Position numbers and translations under genes: made by a program. The notes under the pieces are model-generated. The model was given only the letters and a program-made list of their open reading frames with translations. It was not told the DNA's origin and searched no databases. From NCBI GenBank assembly GCA_017308595.1, contig JAFKER010000011.1, forward strand, positions 62,001 to 126,000: a stretch of 64,000 bases of DNA, given 5' to 3'. Source of the DNA: Afipia sp. Its GTDB lineage: Bacteria > Pseudomonadota > Alphaproteobacteria > Rhizobiales > Xanthobacteraceae. This document shows, piece after piece, positions 25,543 through 34,647 of the stretch. Position 1 is the stretch's first letter; each line of letters opens with the position of its first letter.

Positions 25543-27876
25543 TCAGCCCTTCTTCTTCGATTTGCGCGCCTTGCTGCCGGAAGGCTTGCGCGGCTTTTTC
25601 TTCCTGCTCTTATCGCGGCCCGGCCGGGTCTTGCCGCCTGGATGCGGCTTGCCTGCGCGGTTATCGCGGATGCGGCCACCGCGCGGAGCAGTCCGTCCTT
25701 CGGACAGCAATTCGAACCGCAGCGCACCAGCCACGGGAGCAGCTTCTACCAGACGAACCTGCACCTCGTCACCCAATCGATGCATGGCACCGCTGCGCGA
25801 CCCGATCAGGGCGTGGCGATTTTCATCATAGTTATAATACTCGCTGCCCAAAGTGCGCACGGGGATCAGGCCATCCGCGCCGGTCTCGGTCAGTTTCACG
25901 AACAATCCGGCGCGGGTTACGCCCGAGATTCGGCCCTCGAACGTCGCGCCCACGCGGTCGGCGAGGAAATGCGCGATCAGCCGGTCGGCGGTTTCGCGTT
26001 CGGCTTTCATTGCCCGGCGTTCGGTGAGCGAAATTGCCGCAGCCACTTCGTTCAGTGTTTCAAACGTCTCGTTCTCGGGCAATGCGCCTTCGCCGAGACC
26101 GAGGCCACGGATCAGTGCTCGATGAACGATAAGATCCGCGTATCGGCGGATAGGGGAAGTGAAATGAGCGTAGCGCCGCAGATTCAGTCCGAAGTGGCCG
26201 TAGTTCTCGGCGGAGTATTCCGCCTGCGCCTGTGAGCGCAGCACGACTTCGTTCACCAGCGGTTCCGCGTCGCGCCCTTTCACTTGCGCAAGAATGCGGT
26301 TGAAGACAGTGGGACGCAGCGCGCCGGTCGCGGAGAACGGCATTTCCAGCGTCTTGAGAAATTCGCGCAGGTTATGAACCTTCTCGACGGTCGGTTCGTC
26401 ATGGACGCGATAGATCAGCGGCAGCGCCTTTTTCTCAAGCGTTTCGGCGGCGGCGACATTGGCGAGGATCATGAATTCCTCGATCAGCCGGTGCGCGTCG
26501 AGGCGCTCGGGTGTTGTTACGCGATCGACCGTGCCGTCGGGTTTCAGCAAAATCTTGCGCTCGGGCAGATCGAGATCGAGCGGGTCGCGTTCATCGCGCG
26601 CGCGTTTCACCAGCGCGTAGGCTGTCCACAGCGGCTTGAGGATCGGATCGAGCAGGGGACCGGTGGTATCGTCGGGACGGCCGTCGATGGCGGCCTGCGC
26701 CTGCGCGTAGCTGAGTTTTGCAGCCGAGCGCATCAATATGCGGTGGAATGTATGCGAGCGCTTGCGGCCGTCCTTGTCGATCACCATGCGCACTGCGAGG
26801 GCGCCGCGCGGCTCGCCTGGCTTAAGTGAACACAGGTCGTTCGAGATGCGCTCGGGCAGCATCGGGACAACACGGTCGGGGAAGTAGACCGAGTTTCCGC
26901 GCCGGAGCGCCTCGCGGTCAAGCGGCGCATTCGGGCGCACATAGAACGCGACGTCGGCAATGGCGACGTTGACGATATAGCCGCCCTTGTTGTTCGGATC
27001 GTCGTCCAACTCGGCATGAACCGCGTCGTCATGATCCTTCGCATCCGGCGGATCGATGGTGACAAGCGGCACCGAGCGCCAGTCCTCGCGTCCCGCAAGT
27101 GTTGCGGGCTTGGCTTCTTCCGACTCTGCGATGGCGTCGGCAGGAAACTCCTGCGGAATCTCGTGTGCGTGAATTGCGATCAGGCTCACGGCCTTCTCGG
27201 TCTTGAGCGAGCCGAGGCGTTCCTTCACCTTGCCCGAGGGCAGGCCGTAGCCGCGCGAGCGGATCAGTTCGACGCTGATCAGGTCGCCGTCCTGCGCGCC
27301 GCCGAAGTGAGCGGACGCAATGGCGAGTTCGCGGCCGGCTTGCTTCTTGTCGACGGGGATCATGCGGCCGTCGCCATTTGGCATCAGGCGGAAAATTCCG
27401 AGAACGCGGTGGGCGGTCTTGTCGAGCAGTTTGACCACACGGCCGCGATAGGCCTTGTCGTGTTTGCTGTCGGGCTTTTCAACGCGCAGCAAGGCGCGAT
27501 CGCCAACACCGGGAACGGTGCCGGGCGCTGCGCGGCGCGGCACATGGATGCGGATGATCGGGGCAGGGCCGTCGACTTCCTCGAGCCATTCGGCAGGCGC
27601 GGCGAGCAGTTCGCCGTCGCTGTCGCGGCCCGTGACGTCCGCGACGATGGTGGGCGGAAGCGATTTGATCTCGCGCACCTTCTTGCCTTGTTTGGCAATC
27701 GCGCCTTCGTCGGCAAGCTCGCGCAAGATACGCCGCAACGCTGCACGGGATTCATTCTTCAATCCGAAATGCCGCGCCAGTTCACGCGTGCCGGCCTCGC
27801 CGGGATGCGCCTTGACGAACGCGATAATGCTCTCTCGGTCGGGAAAGGCAGTCGTCGCGTCGCTTTTCTTTTTCAT
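25543..27876 (-). CDS. rnr: ribonuclease R
   Basis: A 777-residue 3'-5' exoribonuclease that degrades structured RNA and takes part in trans-translation and rRNA quality control. Domain order: winged-helix (about 1-75), cold-shock OB folds, RNB catalytic domain with TIDPPDAKDHDDAVHAE (metal-binding Asp cluster), FTSPIRRYADLIVHRALI, a C-terminal S1 domain (about 640-725), and a strongly basic tail. The ATG shares one base with the topA stop. Confidence 0.97.
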   Translation of the reverse strand: MKKKSDATTAFPDRESIIAFVKAHPGEAGTRELARHFGLKNESRAALRRILRELADEGAIAKQGKKVREIKSLPPTIVADVTGRDSDGELLAAPAEWLEEVDGPAPIIRIHVPRRAAPGTVPGVGDRALLRVEKPDSKHDKAYRGRVVKLLDKTAHRVLGIFRLMPNGDGRMIPVDKKQAGRELAIASAHFGGAQDGDLISVELIRSRGYGLPSGKVKERLGSLKTEKAVSLIAIHAHEIPQEFPADAIAESEEAKPATLAGREDWRSVPLVTIDPPDAKDHDDAVHAELDDDPNNKGGYIVNVAIADVAFYVRPNAPLDREALRRGNSVYFPDRVVPMLPERISNDLCSLKPGEPRGALAVRMVIDKDGRKRSHTFHRILMRSAAKLSYAQAQAAIDGRPDDTTGPLLDPILKPLWTAYALVKRARDERDPLDLDLPERKILLKPDGTVDRVTTPERLDAHRLIEEFMILANVAAAETLEKKALPLIYRVHDEPTVEKVHNLREFLKTLEMPFSATGALRPTVFNRILAQVKGRDAEPLVNEVVLRSQAQAEYSAENYGHFGLNLRRYAHFTSPIRRYADLIVHRALIRGLGLGEGALPENETFETLNEVAAAISLTERRAMKAERETADRLIAHFLADRVGATFEGRISGVTRAGLFVKLTETGADGLIPVRTLGSEYYNYDENRHALIGSRSGAMHRLGDEVQVRLVEAAPVAGALRFELLSEGRTAPRGGRIRDNRAGKPHPGGKTRPGRDKSRKKKPRKPSGSKARKSKKKG

Positions 27877-30659
27877 TATCCGCGTGCTTTACCGGCGCTC
27901 TTCTTTTCCGCGACCTTGGTGACCTTGGCGGCGGCGACTTTCGATGCTTTGGCCTTGGCTGCTGCAGCTTCCTTCAATGAGACAGGCTCAGCCACCCCCT
28001 TCTTGGAAGCAGCCTTTTTCGCCACGGCTTTCTTTTTTGAAGCAGGTTTCTTCGCGGGCTTTTCGGATGCTGCGTCGTCGCCGGCCTTAGCTGCCGATTT
28101 CGGAGCTTTCTTCGTCGCCTTCTTGGTCGCGCCGCGCTTGGCTTTGCCGCCGGTCTTGGTTGCGCGTTCTTCGATCAAAGCAATGGCTTCCGCGATCGTC
28201 AGCTTTTCCGGCTCAATGCTGTCGGGAACGGTCGCATTGATGCCATCGATAGTGACATACGCGCCGTATTTGCCCTTCTTGAGCATGATCTTGCCGCCGC
28301 GCGCCGGGTAGTCGCCAACCTCCTTGCCGGGATCGGCGCCGAAACGGCGGCTCGGACCCTTGGCGATCTTCTCGGCGATGAGCGTGACCGCGCGGTTGAG
28401 ACCGACGTGGTAGACATCGTCGCCGGCTTCAAGACTTGCATAGGTCTTGCCGTGGCGCACGAACGGGCCGAACCGGCCGATGCCGGCGGTGATGACTTCG
28501 CCGTCCTCCGGATGCGGTCCGATATCGCGCGGTAGCGACAGCAGCTTCAGCGCGAGTTCGAGTTCGACATCGGCGGGCGACATGTTCTTCGGAATGCCCG
28601 CGCGCTTCGGTTTTTCGTCCTCGCCGTAGTCCTTGGGCTCGCCGAGCTGGATGTAGGGACCAAACCGTCCGGCTTTCACCGCAACTTCGAGTCCCGACAC
28701 GGGATCCTTGCCAAGCGGCCGGTCGCTCGCACCGCTGGAAGCGGCGAGGGGCCGGGTGTAGCGGCATTCGGGATAATTCGAGCAGCCGACGAAGGCCCCG
28801 AACTTCCCGGCCTTCAGATTGAGCTTGCCGTTGCCGCAGCTCGGGCACTGGCGTGGATCGCCGCCGTCGGCGCGAGGTTCGTAGATGTGTTCGCCGAGCA
28901 TCGCGTCGAGCACGTCGAGCACCTCGGTGACGCGGACGTCCTTGATGTCGTTGACCGCGCCGATGAAATCCTTCCAGAAATCCGTCAGCACCTGCTTCCA
29001 AGAGATTTCGTTGTTCGAAATCAGGTCGAGCTTTTCTTCGAGGCCTGCGGTGAAATCGAATTCCACATAGCGCGCGAAATAATTTTCGAGGAAGGCCACG
29101 ACAACGCGACCCTTGTCCTCGCCATGCAGGCGCTTCTTCTCGAGCTTCACATAGCCGCGATCCTTCAGCACCTGAATGATCGATGCGTAGGTGGAGGGCC
29201 GGCCGATGCCGAGTTCTTCCATGCGCTTGACCAGCGACGCTTCGGAGAAGCGCGGTGGCGGCTCGGTGAAATGCTGCGTGACGTCGAGCTTTTCACGCTT
29301 GACCGTTTCGCCCTGGTTGATCACCGGGAGGCGCTTGCTGTCTTCATCCTCTGGGTCATCGTCGCGGCCTTCCTGATAGACCGCGAGAAAGCCGTCAAAC
29401 TTTACGACCTGGCCGGTGGCGCGCAGTTCGAGCGTGCGCGGGCCAGCCTTGGCAGTAATGTCGACAGTGGTGCGTTCGAGTTCCGCCGATTCCATCTGGC
29501 TGGCGACGGTGCGCATCCAGATCAGCTCATAGAGCCTTGCCTGATCGTTATCCAATCGGCTCTTCAATGAAGCCGGGCGGCGCGACAGATCAGTCGGGCG
29601 GATGGCTTCGTGCGCTTCCTGCGCGTTCTTGGCTTTGGACGTGTACTGGCGCGGGGAATCCGGAACATAATTCTTTCCGTAATCCTCGCCGATCACTTTG
29701 CGGACCTGCGTGACCGCCTCGGGAGCGATCGAGACACCATCGGTACGCATATAAGTAATGAGACCGGTGGTCTCGCCGCCGATATCGATACCTTCATAAA
29801 GACGCTGCGCGATGCGCATGGTGTGCGCGGGCGCAAAGCCCAGCTTGCGGCTGGCTTCCTGCTGCAGTGTCGAAGTGGTGAACGGCGATTGCGGATTGCG
29901 CCGCGCCGGCTTGGCTTCGACCGCGGTGACGGTGAAGTTCGCGGCTTCAAGCGCTTTCTTGAAATCCTCGGCTTCAACTCCACTGCCGATATCAAGACGC
30001 TGGATCTTCTTACCGTCGGCGCCGACGAGGCGGGCCTCGAAACTGTCGCCGCGCGGTGTCGCGAGTGTTGCCAGCAGCGACCAGTATTCGCGCGGGACAA
30101 ACTTCTCGATTTCAAGCTCGCGATCGCAAACCAGCCGCAGCGCAACCGATTGGACGCGGCCGGCGGAGCGGGCGCCAGGCAGTTTGCGCCACAGAACGGG
30201 GGAGAGGGTGAAACCGACCAGATAGTCCAGCGCGCGGCGCGCCATATAGGCATCGACCAGTGCGCCATCGATCTGGCGAGGGTGCTGCATTGCCTCGGTA
30301 ATGGCCTGCTTGGTGATGGCATTGAAGACAACGCGCTCGATCTTCTGATCTTTGAGCGCGCGCTTCTGCTTCATGACCTCCAGGACATGCCAGGAGATGG
30401 CCTCGCCTTCGCGATCAGGGTCGGTTGCAAGGATCAGCTTGTCGGCACCCTTCAGCGCCTTGGCGATGTCGTTGAGACGGCCAGCTGCCTTGGGGTCGGT
30501 TTCCCAGATCATCTGGAAATCAGCGTCCGGATCCACCGATCCATTCTTGGCCGGGAGGTCACGGACATGGCCGTACGAGGCCAAAACCTCATAGGAGGAG
30601 CCCAAATACTTGTTGATCGTCTTGGCCTTGGCGGGCGACTCGACAATGACGAGATTCAT
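27876..30659 (-). CDS. topA: DNA topoisomerase I
   Basis: A 927-residue type IA topoisomerase that relaxes negative supercoils. The Toprim domain starts with MNLVIVESPAKAKTI and includes DPDREGEA (80-87); the catalytic Tyr is Tyr303 in GLITYMRTDGVS. One Cys4 zinc finger (CPSCGNGKLNLKAGKFGAFV then GCSNYPEC) and several degenerate ones follow. The last ~75 residues are a Lys/Ala-rich histone-like tail, a lineage trait that binds DNA non-specifically. ATG 30659 is the conserved start; an upstream in-frame ATG adds nine residues. rnr follows directly. Confidence 0.97.
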   Translation of the reverse strand: MNLVIVESPAKAKTINKYLGSSYEVLASYGHVRDLPAKNGSVDPDADFQMIWETDPKAAGRLNDIAKALKGADKLILATDPDREGEAISWHVLEVMKQKRALKDQKIERVVFNAITKQAITEAMQHPRQIDGALVDAYMARRALDYLVGFTLSPVLWRKLPGARSAGRVQSVALRLVCDRELEIEKFVPREYWSLLATLATPRGDSFEARLVGADGKKIQRLDIGSGVEAEDFKKALEAANFTVTAVEAKPARRNPQSPFTTSTLQQEASRKLGFAPAHTMRIAQRLYEGIDIGGETTGLITYMRTDGVSIAPEAVTQVRKVIGEDYGKNYVPDSPRQYTSKAKNAQEAHEAIRPTDLSRRPASLKSRLDNDQARLYELIWMRTVASQMESAELERTTVDITAKAGPRTLELRATGQVVKFDGFLAVYQEGRDDDPEDEDSKRLPVINQGETVKREKLDVTQHFTEPPPRFSEASLVKRMEELGIGRPSTYASIIQVLKDRGYVKLEKKRLHGEDKGRVVVAFLENYFARYVEFDFTAGLEEKLDLISNNEISWKQVLTDFWKDFIGAVNDIKDVRVTEVLDVLDAMLGEHIYEPRADGGDPRQCPSCGNGKLNLKAGKFGAFVGCSNYPECRYTRPLAASSGASDRPLGKDPVSGLEVAVKAGRFGPYIQLGEPKDYGEDEKPKRAGIPKNMSPADVELELALKLLSLPRDIGPHPEDGEVITAGIGRFGPFVRHGKTYASLEAGDDVYHVGLNRAVTLIAEKIAKGPSRRFGADPGKEVGDYPARGGKIMLKKGKYGAYVTIDGINATVPDSIEPEKLTIAEAIALIEERATKTGGKAKRGATKKATKKAPKSAAKAGDDAASEKPAKKPASKKKAVAKKAASKKGVAEPVSLKEAAAAKAKASKVAAAKVTKVAEKKSAGKARG

Positions 30660-30902
30660 TTGATTCCAATAACTTAACGGGGGCACGCGGGCCGGAATCG
30701 CAAGATTCCATCAGGCTGGCTTGGCCGATACATGGGTAAAAGGGGGTCCGCTGTCAAATTGCGGTTTCGTAACGAAGATCGTTTTGTGGTCAAATTTCTC
30801 GTAAAAGTAGCAATTTATGGGTGCTTATGGTTGTGCATCTTATGCGTGTATTATAGATAAATACTCCTAATGAGAGATTTTCTGATCTGAAGAGGTGTGC
30901 GG

Positions 30903-31121
30903 ATGGCCGTTCGCGACAGCCGCAACGACATGCTGCCGTCTGACCCGATTGAGGGAGGCGGTGGTCCAGCCGAAGCTGCAAGTATGATCTCCGAGGCCGT
31001 CGCGGAACTGGCTCAACTGTCACGCCGTCATCGCCTCGATATGCTGGCGCATTTGCTCGAGATGGCGAAGCTCGAAGCAGACGAGTTTGTCCAGCGTCAG
31101 GCTCGCCTGGGACGATTCTAG
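30903..31121 (+). CDS. small conserved-type hypothetical protein
   Basis: A 72-residue, mostly helical, soluble protein with an amphipathic pattern (ASMISEAVAELAQLSRRHRL, then DMLAHLLEMAKLEADEF). GAAGAGG seven bases before ATG 30903 supports this start rather than the GTG at 30897. No family is recognised. It follows an AT-rich 243-bp promoter-like stretch after topA (divergent) and is convergent with the hxlR gene. Confidence 0.65.
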   Translation: MAVRDSRNDMLPSDPIEGGGGPAEAASMISEAVAELAQLSRRHRLDMLAHLLEMAKLEADEFVQRQARLGRF

Positions 31122-31130
31122 GCTGAATTG

Positions 31131-31580
31131 CTAGGCGGAAACGGGAACCAGGACCTTGGTTTCCGTTTGCTCCAGCAAGCGTCCGTCATGAGCGCGGATC
31201 TGTATTTTGCTGAGTGGCAGTTCATCTTTGCGATCCACCAGAGCACTGAATTTGTCTCCCGGTGCGAAGGCATATTGTTCACCCCACTGCCGCAGGGCGA
31301 CGAGTACCGGAAAAAGCCCTCGCGCTTTGTCTGTCGGCACATAGTCCTGATAGGCGCTGCCATCAGAGGCTGGCTTCAATTCCAGAATGCCTTGCGCCAC
31401 TAGGGTCCGCAGGCGGGTGGTTAGGATGTTTTTAGCCACGCCTAAGTTTTTCTGAAACTGGCTGAAGCGCCGCGCGCCCATAAGTGCGTCGCGGATGATC
31501 AGCAACGACCACCAGTCGCCGATAACGTCCAGTGTCCGGGCGATAGGACACAAATCCCCCTGAAGACTCTTACGTTTCAC
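31131..31580 (-). CDS. HxlR family transcriptional regulator
   Basis: A 149-residue winged-helix regulator. CPIARTLDVIGDWWSLLIIR (with Cys11) and ARRFSQFQKNLGVAKNILTTRL are typical of the HxlR family, whose members often sense electrophiles or quinones through the N-terminal Cys. The start is GTG (31580). It is divergent from the SDR gene, with a large inverted repeat between them, and probably controls that gene and itself. Confidence 0.92.
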   Translation of the reverse strand: MKRKSLQGDLCPIARTLDVIGDWWSLLIIRDALMGARRFSQFQKNLGVAKNILTTRLRTLVAQGILELKPASDGSAYQDYVPTDKARGLFPVLVALRQWGEQYAFAPGDKFSALVDRKDELPLSKIQIRAHDGRLLEQTETKVLVPVSA

Positions 31581-31605
31581 GGTCTGTCACTCCGGCTCAG
31601 AAATT

Positions 31606-31682
31606 CTGGTTGCATAATAAAACTCACGGGGCTACCTAGCAAGTGTAGTTTTATTATGAAACCAGATTGAGTTTGCAACCAG
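31606..31682. promoter_or_regulatory. large inverted-repeat operator between hxlR and SDR genes
   Basis: Arms CTGGTTGCATAATAAAACT (31606-31624) and AGTTTTATTATGAAACCAG (31647-31665) are complementary at 18 of 19 positions around a 22-nt centre. A third partial copy, TGCAACCAG (31674-31682), is an exact reverse complement of the first nine bases of the left arm and sits just before the SDR ribosome site. The layout fits cooperative binding of HxlR dimers. Confidence 0.65.
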
Positions 31683-31695
31683 ACAGGAGCGTTCC

Positions 31696-32469
31696 ATGAG
31701 GCTTAAGGGCAAAACGGCATTCATCACCGGCGGTAACAGCGGCATCGGTCTCGCTACCGCGAAGTTGTTCGTGGCCGAAGGGGCGCGTGTGACGATCACG
31801 GGGCGCGATCAGGCCAAGCTCGACGCGGCAGTCGCCGAACTCGGACCGAACGGTTTTGGCGTCAACGCCGATGCAACCGATGTTGCGCAGCTCGAAGGTG
31901 CGATCGCGCAGGCGGTGAAGAAATTCGGCAAGCTCGACATCGTGTTTGCCAATGCGGGCATTGCGGGCAACACGCCGGTGGGTGGGACGACACTCGCGGC
32001 CTTCGAGAACGTCATCAAGACAAACCTCACCGCTGTCTTCTTCACCGTGCAGGCTGCAGTCGCACACCTGAACGACAACGGATCGATCATTCTCAACGGC
32101 TCCGTCATCTCGGTACTCGGCAATCCAGGCTACTCGGCCTATGCAGCGACCAAGGCGGGCGTACGCGCCATGGCGCGTGTCATGGCGTCCGAATTGTCGC
32201 CGCGTGGCATCCGCGTGAACGTGGTTTCGCCCGGCGGCACCCGCACCCCGATCTGGGGGCCTGGCATTGCAACGCCTGAAGCAGAGAAGATGCTCGAAAA
32301 ACGTATCTCCGCCAGCACGCCGCTCGGGCGGATGGGCGAGGTGGATCACATCGCCAAGACCGTTCTGTTCCTTGCCTCCGACGATGCGGCGCATGTGCAA
32401 GGCCAGGAAATCTTCATTGACGGTGGCTCGACTGCGTCGCCTGCCGGCGCGCCGATCTATCGCGGATAA
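31696..32469 (+). CDS. SDR family NAD(P)-dependent oxidoreductase
   Basis: A 257-residue classical short-chain dehydrogenase. Cofactor motif TGGNSGIG (11-18), NAG in FANAGIAG, catalytic Ser in ILNGSVIS, Tyr149 and Lys153 in YAATK, and a terminal DGGSTAS. The Arg in TGRDQAK after the second strand suggests NADP preference. The substrate is unknown; pairing with an HxlR regulator suggests an inducible role against a carbonyl or quinone compound. GACAGGAG precedes the ATG. It abuts the convergent dprA stop with no terminator. Confidence 0.92.
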   Translation: MRLKGKTAFITGGNSGIGLATAKLFVAEGARVTITGRDQAKLDAAVAELGPNGFGVNADATDVAQLEGAIAQAVKKFGKLDIVFANAGIAGNTPVGGTTLAAFENVIKTNLTAVFFTVQAAVAHLNDNGSIILNGSVISVLGNPGYSAYAATKAGVRAMARVMASELSPRGIRVNVVSPGGTRTPIWGPGIATPEAEKMLEKRISASTPLGRMGEVDHIAKTVLFLASDDAAHVQGQEIFIDGGSTASPAGAPIYRG

Positions 32470-33591
32470 CTAAAGAAGACAGATCATTCCGCCGCCGTGG
32501 CGCTCCAGCCGTCCTGCAAGTTCAAGTTCAAGCAGGACAGTGCGGACCACGGCGGCGGAAACGTCCGTCATGCGGATCAGGTCGTCGATCCCGATGGGAG
32601 AGGGGCCAAGCAGAGTGATGACGCGCTCGCGTTCGTCGGCATGCGGTTCGTTATCCAGCGGCGGATCGCCGGCCTCTGCAATCGGTAGTTCGACCGGACG
32701 CCCCATGATCGGCTGAACCGCGTTGATGACGTCGGCGGCTTCCGTCACCAGTGTCGCACCCTGCTTGATGAGATCGTTGGTCCCTGCGGCGCGTGGATCG
32801 AGCGGCGAGCCTGGCACGGCAAACACCTCGCGGCCCTGCTCGTTGGCAAAGCGCGCGGTGATCAACGACCCGGAGCGATGCGCCGCCTCGACAACGATGA
32901 CGCCGAGCGCAACGCCGGAGATCAGGCGATTGCGCCGCGGAAAGTCGCGCGCGCGCGGGCCATGGCCGAGGGGCATTTCGGAGATTGCGCCGCTGCCCTG
33001 TTGGATGATCTCGAGCAGCAGATCTTCATGTTCGGCCGGATAGATTTTGTCGTGTCCGCCCGCCAGCACAGCGACTGTGCCGGTATCGAGCGTCACGCGA
33101 TGCGCCGCCTGATCGATGCCGCGTGCGAGACCTGATGCGATGGCAAATCCCGCGCTGCCGAGATCCCGCGCGATGGTCTGCGCGAACTTCAATCCTGCGC
33201 CGGATGCATTACGCGAGCCGACGATGCCGATCATCGGCTGAGTCTGGACATTGAGGACGCCCCGCACGCCCAGCAGCGGGGGCGCGTCGTCGATCAGGGC
33301 GAGGCGGGGCGGATAGCCGTATTCGCCGGGGGCGAGCAGGGCGACGCCCATGCGACGGCTGCTGTCGATCTCGCGTTCGGCGTCCGCCTGCGTGCAGATG
33401 CGGCCGGCTTTCGACGCGCCACCGCGTTGCGCCAGATGGGGCAGACGCTCAAGCGCGGCGTGTGCGCTGCCGAAATGATTGACGAGAGAGCGGAATGTGC
33501 GCGGTCCGACGTTGTCGGAACGGATCAGCCGCATCCAGTCGATGCGCTGCGCGTCGGTTAATCTGGTCGTGGCTGGAGTCGTCGTGTCCAC
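32470..33591 (-). CDS. dprA: DNA-processing protein DprA
   Basis: A 373-residue protein that binds incoming single-stranded DNA and loads RecA in transformation. The extended Rossmann fold has [31 protein letters not shown] and [24 protein letters not shown]-like N-terminus and a C-terminal winged-helix (about 310-373) complete the family layout. The start is GTG after GGGGG. It commonly lies near plsY and topA in this group; here two genes separate it from topA. Confidence 0.95.
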   Translation of the reverse strand: MDTTTPATTRLTDAQRIDWMRLIRSDNVGPRTFRSLVNHFGSAHAALERLPHLAQRGGASKAGRICTQADAEREIDSSRRMGVALLAPGEYGYPPRLALIDDAPPLLGVRGVLNVQTQPMIGIVGSRNASGAGLKFAQTIARDLGSAGFAIASGLARGIDQAAHRVTLDTGTVAVLAGGHDKIYPAEHEDLLLEIIQQGSGAISEMPLGHGPRARDFPRRNRLISGVALGVIVVEAAHRSGSLITARFANEQGREVFAVPGSPLDPRAAGTNDLIKQGATLVTEAADVINAVQPIMGRPVELPIAEAGDPPLDNEPHADERERVITLLGPSPIGIDDLIRMTDVSAAVVRTVLLELELAGRLERHGGGMICLL

Positions 33592-33650
33592 GCGTGCCCC
33601 CGTGGATGGGAAGTGTTACGCAAGACAAGCCCAAGGACAATGGCTTGCCG

Positions 33651-33878
33651 TCAGTGGGCAGTCCCTTTGGCGGTGAGAAACAGCAGTTTTCGTGCTTCGT
33701 GCTTTTGATAAAGCGCGAGCCAGCGTACTTCGTTGGCTGTTTTCCATTCCTTTGATGAGATGGGCGCAAGCAGGCCCTGGATCGCCTCTTCCAGAGTCAG
33801 GAATTCGCGAGTCTCGGCAACAGAGAGACCGATCAGAACGCGGTTGCCGTCGTCATCGATTTCATAGTCGTTGCTCAT
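33651..33878 (-). CDS. small hypothetical protein
   Basis: A 75-residue frame. The acidic start MSNDYEIDDDGNRVLIGLSV and the regular helix-forming middle (VAETREFLTLEEAI) look like a real soluble protein rather than random sequence. The ribosome site is weak. No family is recognised. It lies between plsY and dprA on the same strand. Confidence 0.55.
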   Translation of the reverse strand: MSNDYEIDDDGNRVLIGLSVAETREFLTLEEAIQGLLAPISSKEWKTANEVRWLALYQKHEARKLLFLTAKGTAH

Positions 33879-33993
33879 CCCGTTTCATTGAACGGGCGCT
33901 CGCAAGAGATCAACGCGTTCCCGGATTTAACCTAACCGCTCAACCTTACTTCGGGCGCGATGGAACTTTGAGAACGCGGAAGACAGGGGCAGG

Positions 33994-34605
33994 TTAACCC
34001 TTGCTGCCGATCTTGCCTTCGGTGCCATTCATCAGCCGCTGAATGTTGGCGCGGTGCATAATCCAGAGTGCGGCGGTCATGAGCGCGAAAACGGCGGCGA
34101 GCGCCGTGTGCTGCGACCAGAATAGCATCACCGGCACCACCAGGCTCGCGACAAGGGCCGCGAGGGAGGAGTAGCGGAAGATCAGAGCGACGGCGATCCA
34201 GATGGCGCAGAATGCGAGCGCCGCAGGCCAGAACAATCCGAGCAGCACGCCGATATAGGTGGCGACACCCTTGCCGCCCTTGAATTTCAGCCACACAGGG
34301 AAGAGGTGCCCGACGAAGGCACCCACACCAGCGGCGATCGCCGCGTTCGGTCCGCCGAAATATCCGGCGACGATCACCGCGATGGTGCCCTTCAGCATAT
34401 CGCCGAGCAGCGTCGCAGCGGCGAGGCCCTTGTTGCCGGTGCGCAGCACATTGGTTGCGCCGATATTGCCCGAGCCGATGGAGCGCAGATCTTGCGTGCC
34501 CGCGAGCTTGGTCAGGATCAATCCGAACGGAATCGAGCCGCACAGATAGCCGAACAGGAAGGCCAGCACGAAACTCAGCGCGAAGGCCGTTAGAAAACCG
34601 CTCAT
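33994..34605 (-). CDS. plsY: glycerol-3-phosphate acyltransferase PlsY
   Basis: A 203-residue, multi-pass membrane enzyme that transfers acyl groups from acyl-phosphate to glycerol-3-phosphate, the first step of phospholipid synthesis with PlsX. Diagnostic segments: [33 protein letters not shown] and [20 protein letters not shown]. Length is normal. It follows the dihydroorotase-like gene by 42 bp. Confidence 0.95.
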   Translation of the reverse strand: MSGFLTAFALSFVLAFLFGYLCGSIPFGLILTKLAGTQDLRSIGSGNIGATNVLRTGNKGLAAATLLGDMLKGTIAVIVAGYFGGPNAAIAAGVGAFVGHLFPVWLKFKGGKGVATYIGVLLGLFWPAALAFCAIWIAVALIFRYSSLAALVASLVVPVMLFWSQHTALAAVFALMTAALWIMHRANIQRLMNGTEGKIGSKG

Positions 34606-34647
34606 GGTGCCTACCTATATTGCTGTGACGCGTCTTTAAGACGCCGA

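Noticed and set aside
27876-28130. Repetitive Lys/Ala codons as a DNA repeat or CRISPR-like array
   Set aside because: They encode the basic C-terminal tail of topoisomerase I; units are irregular and no spacers exist.
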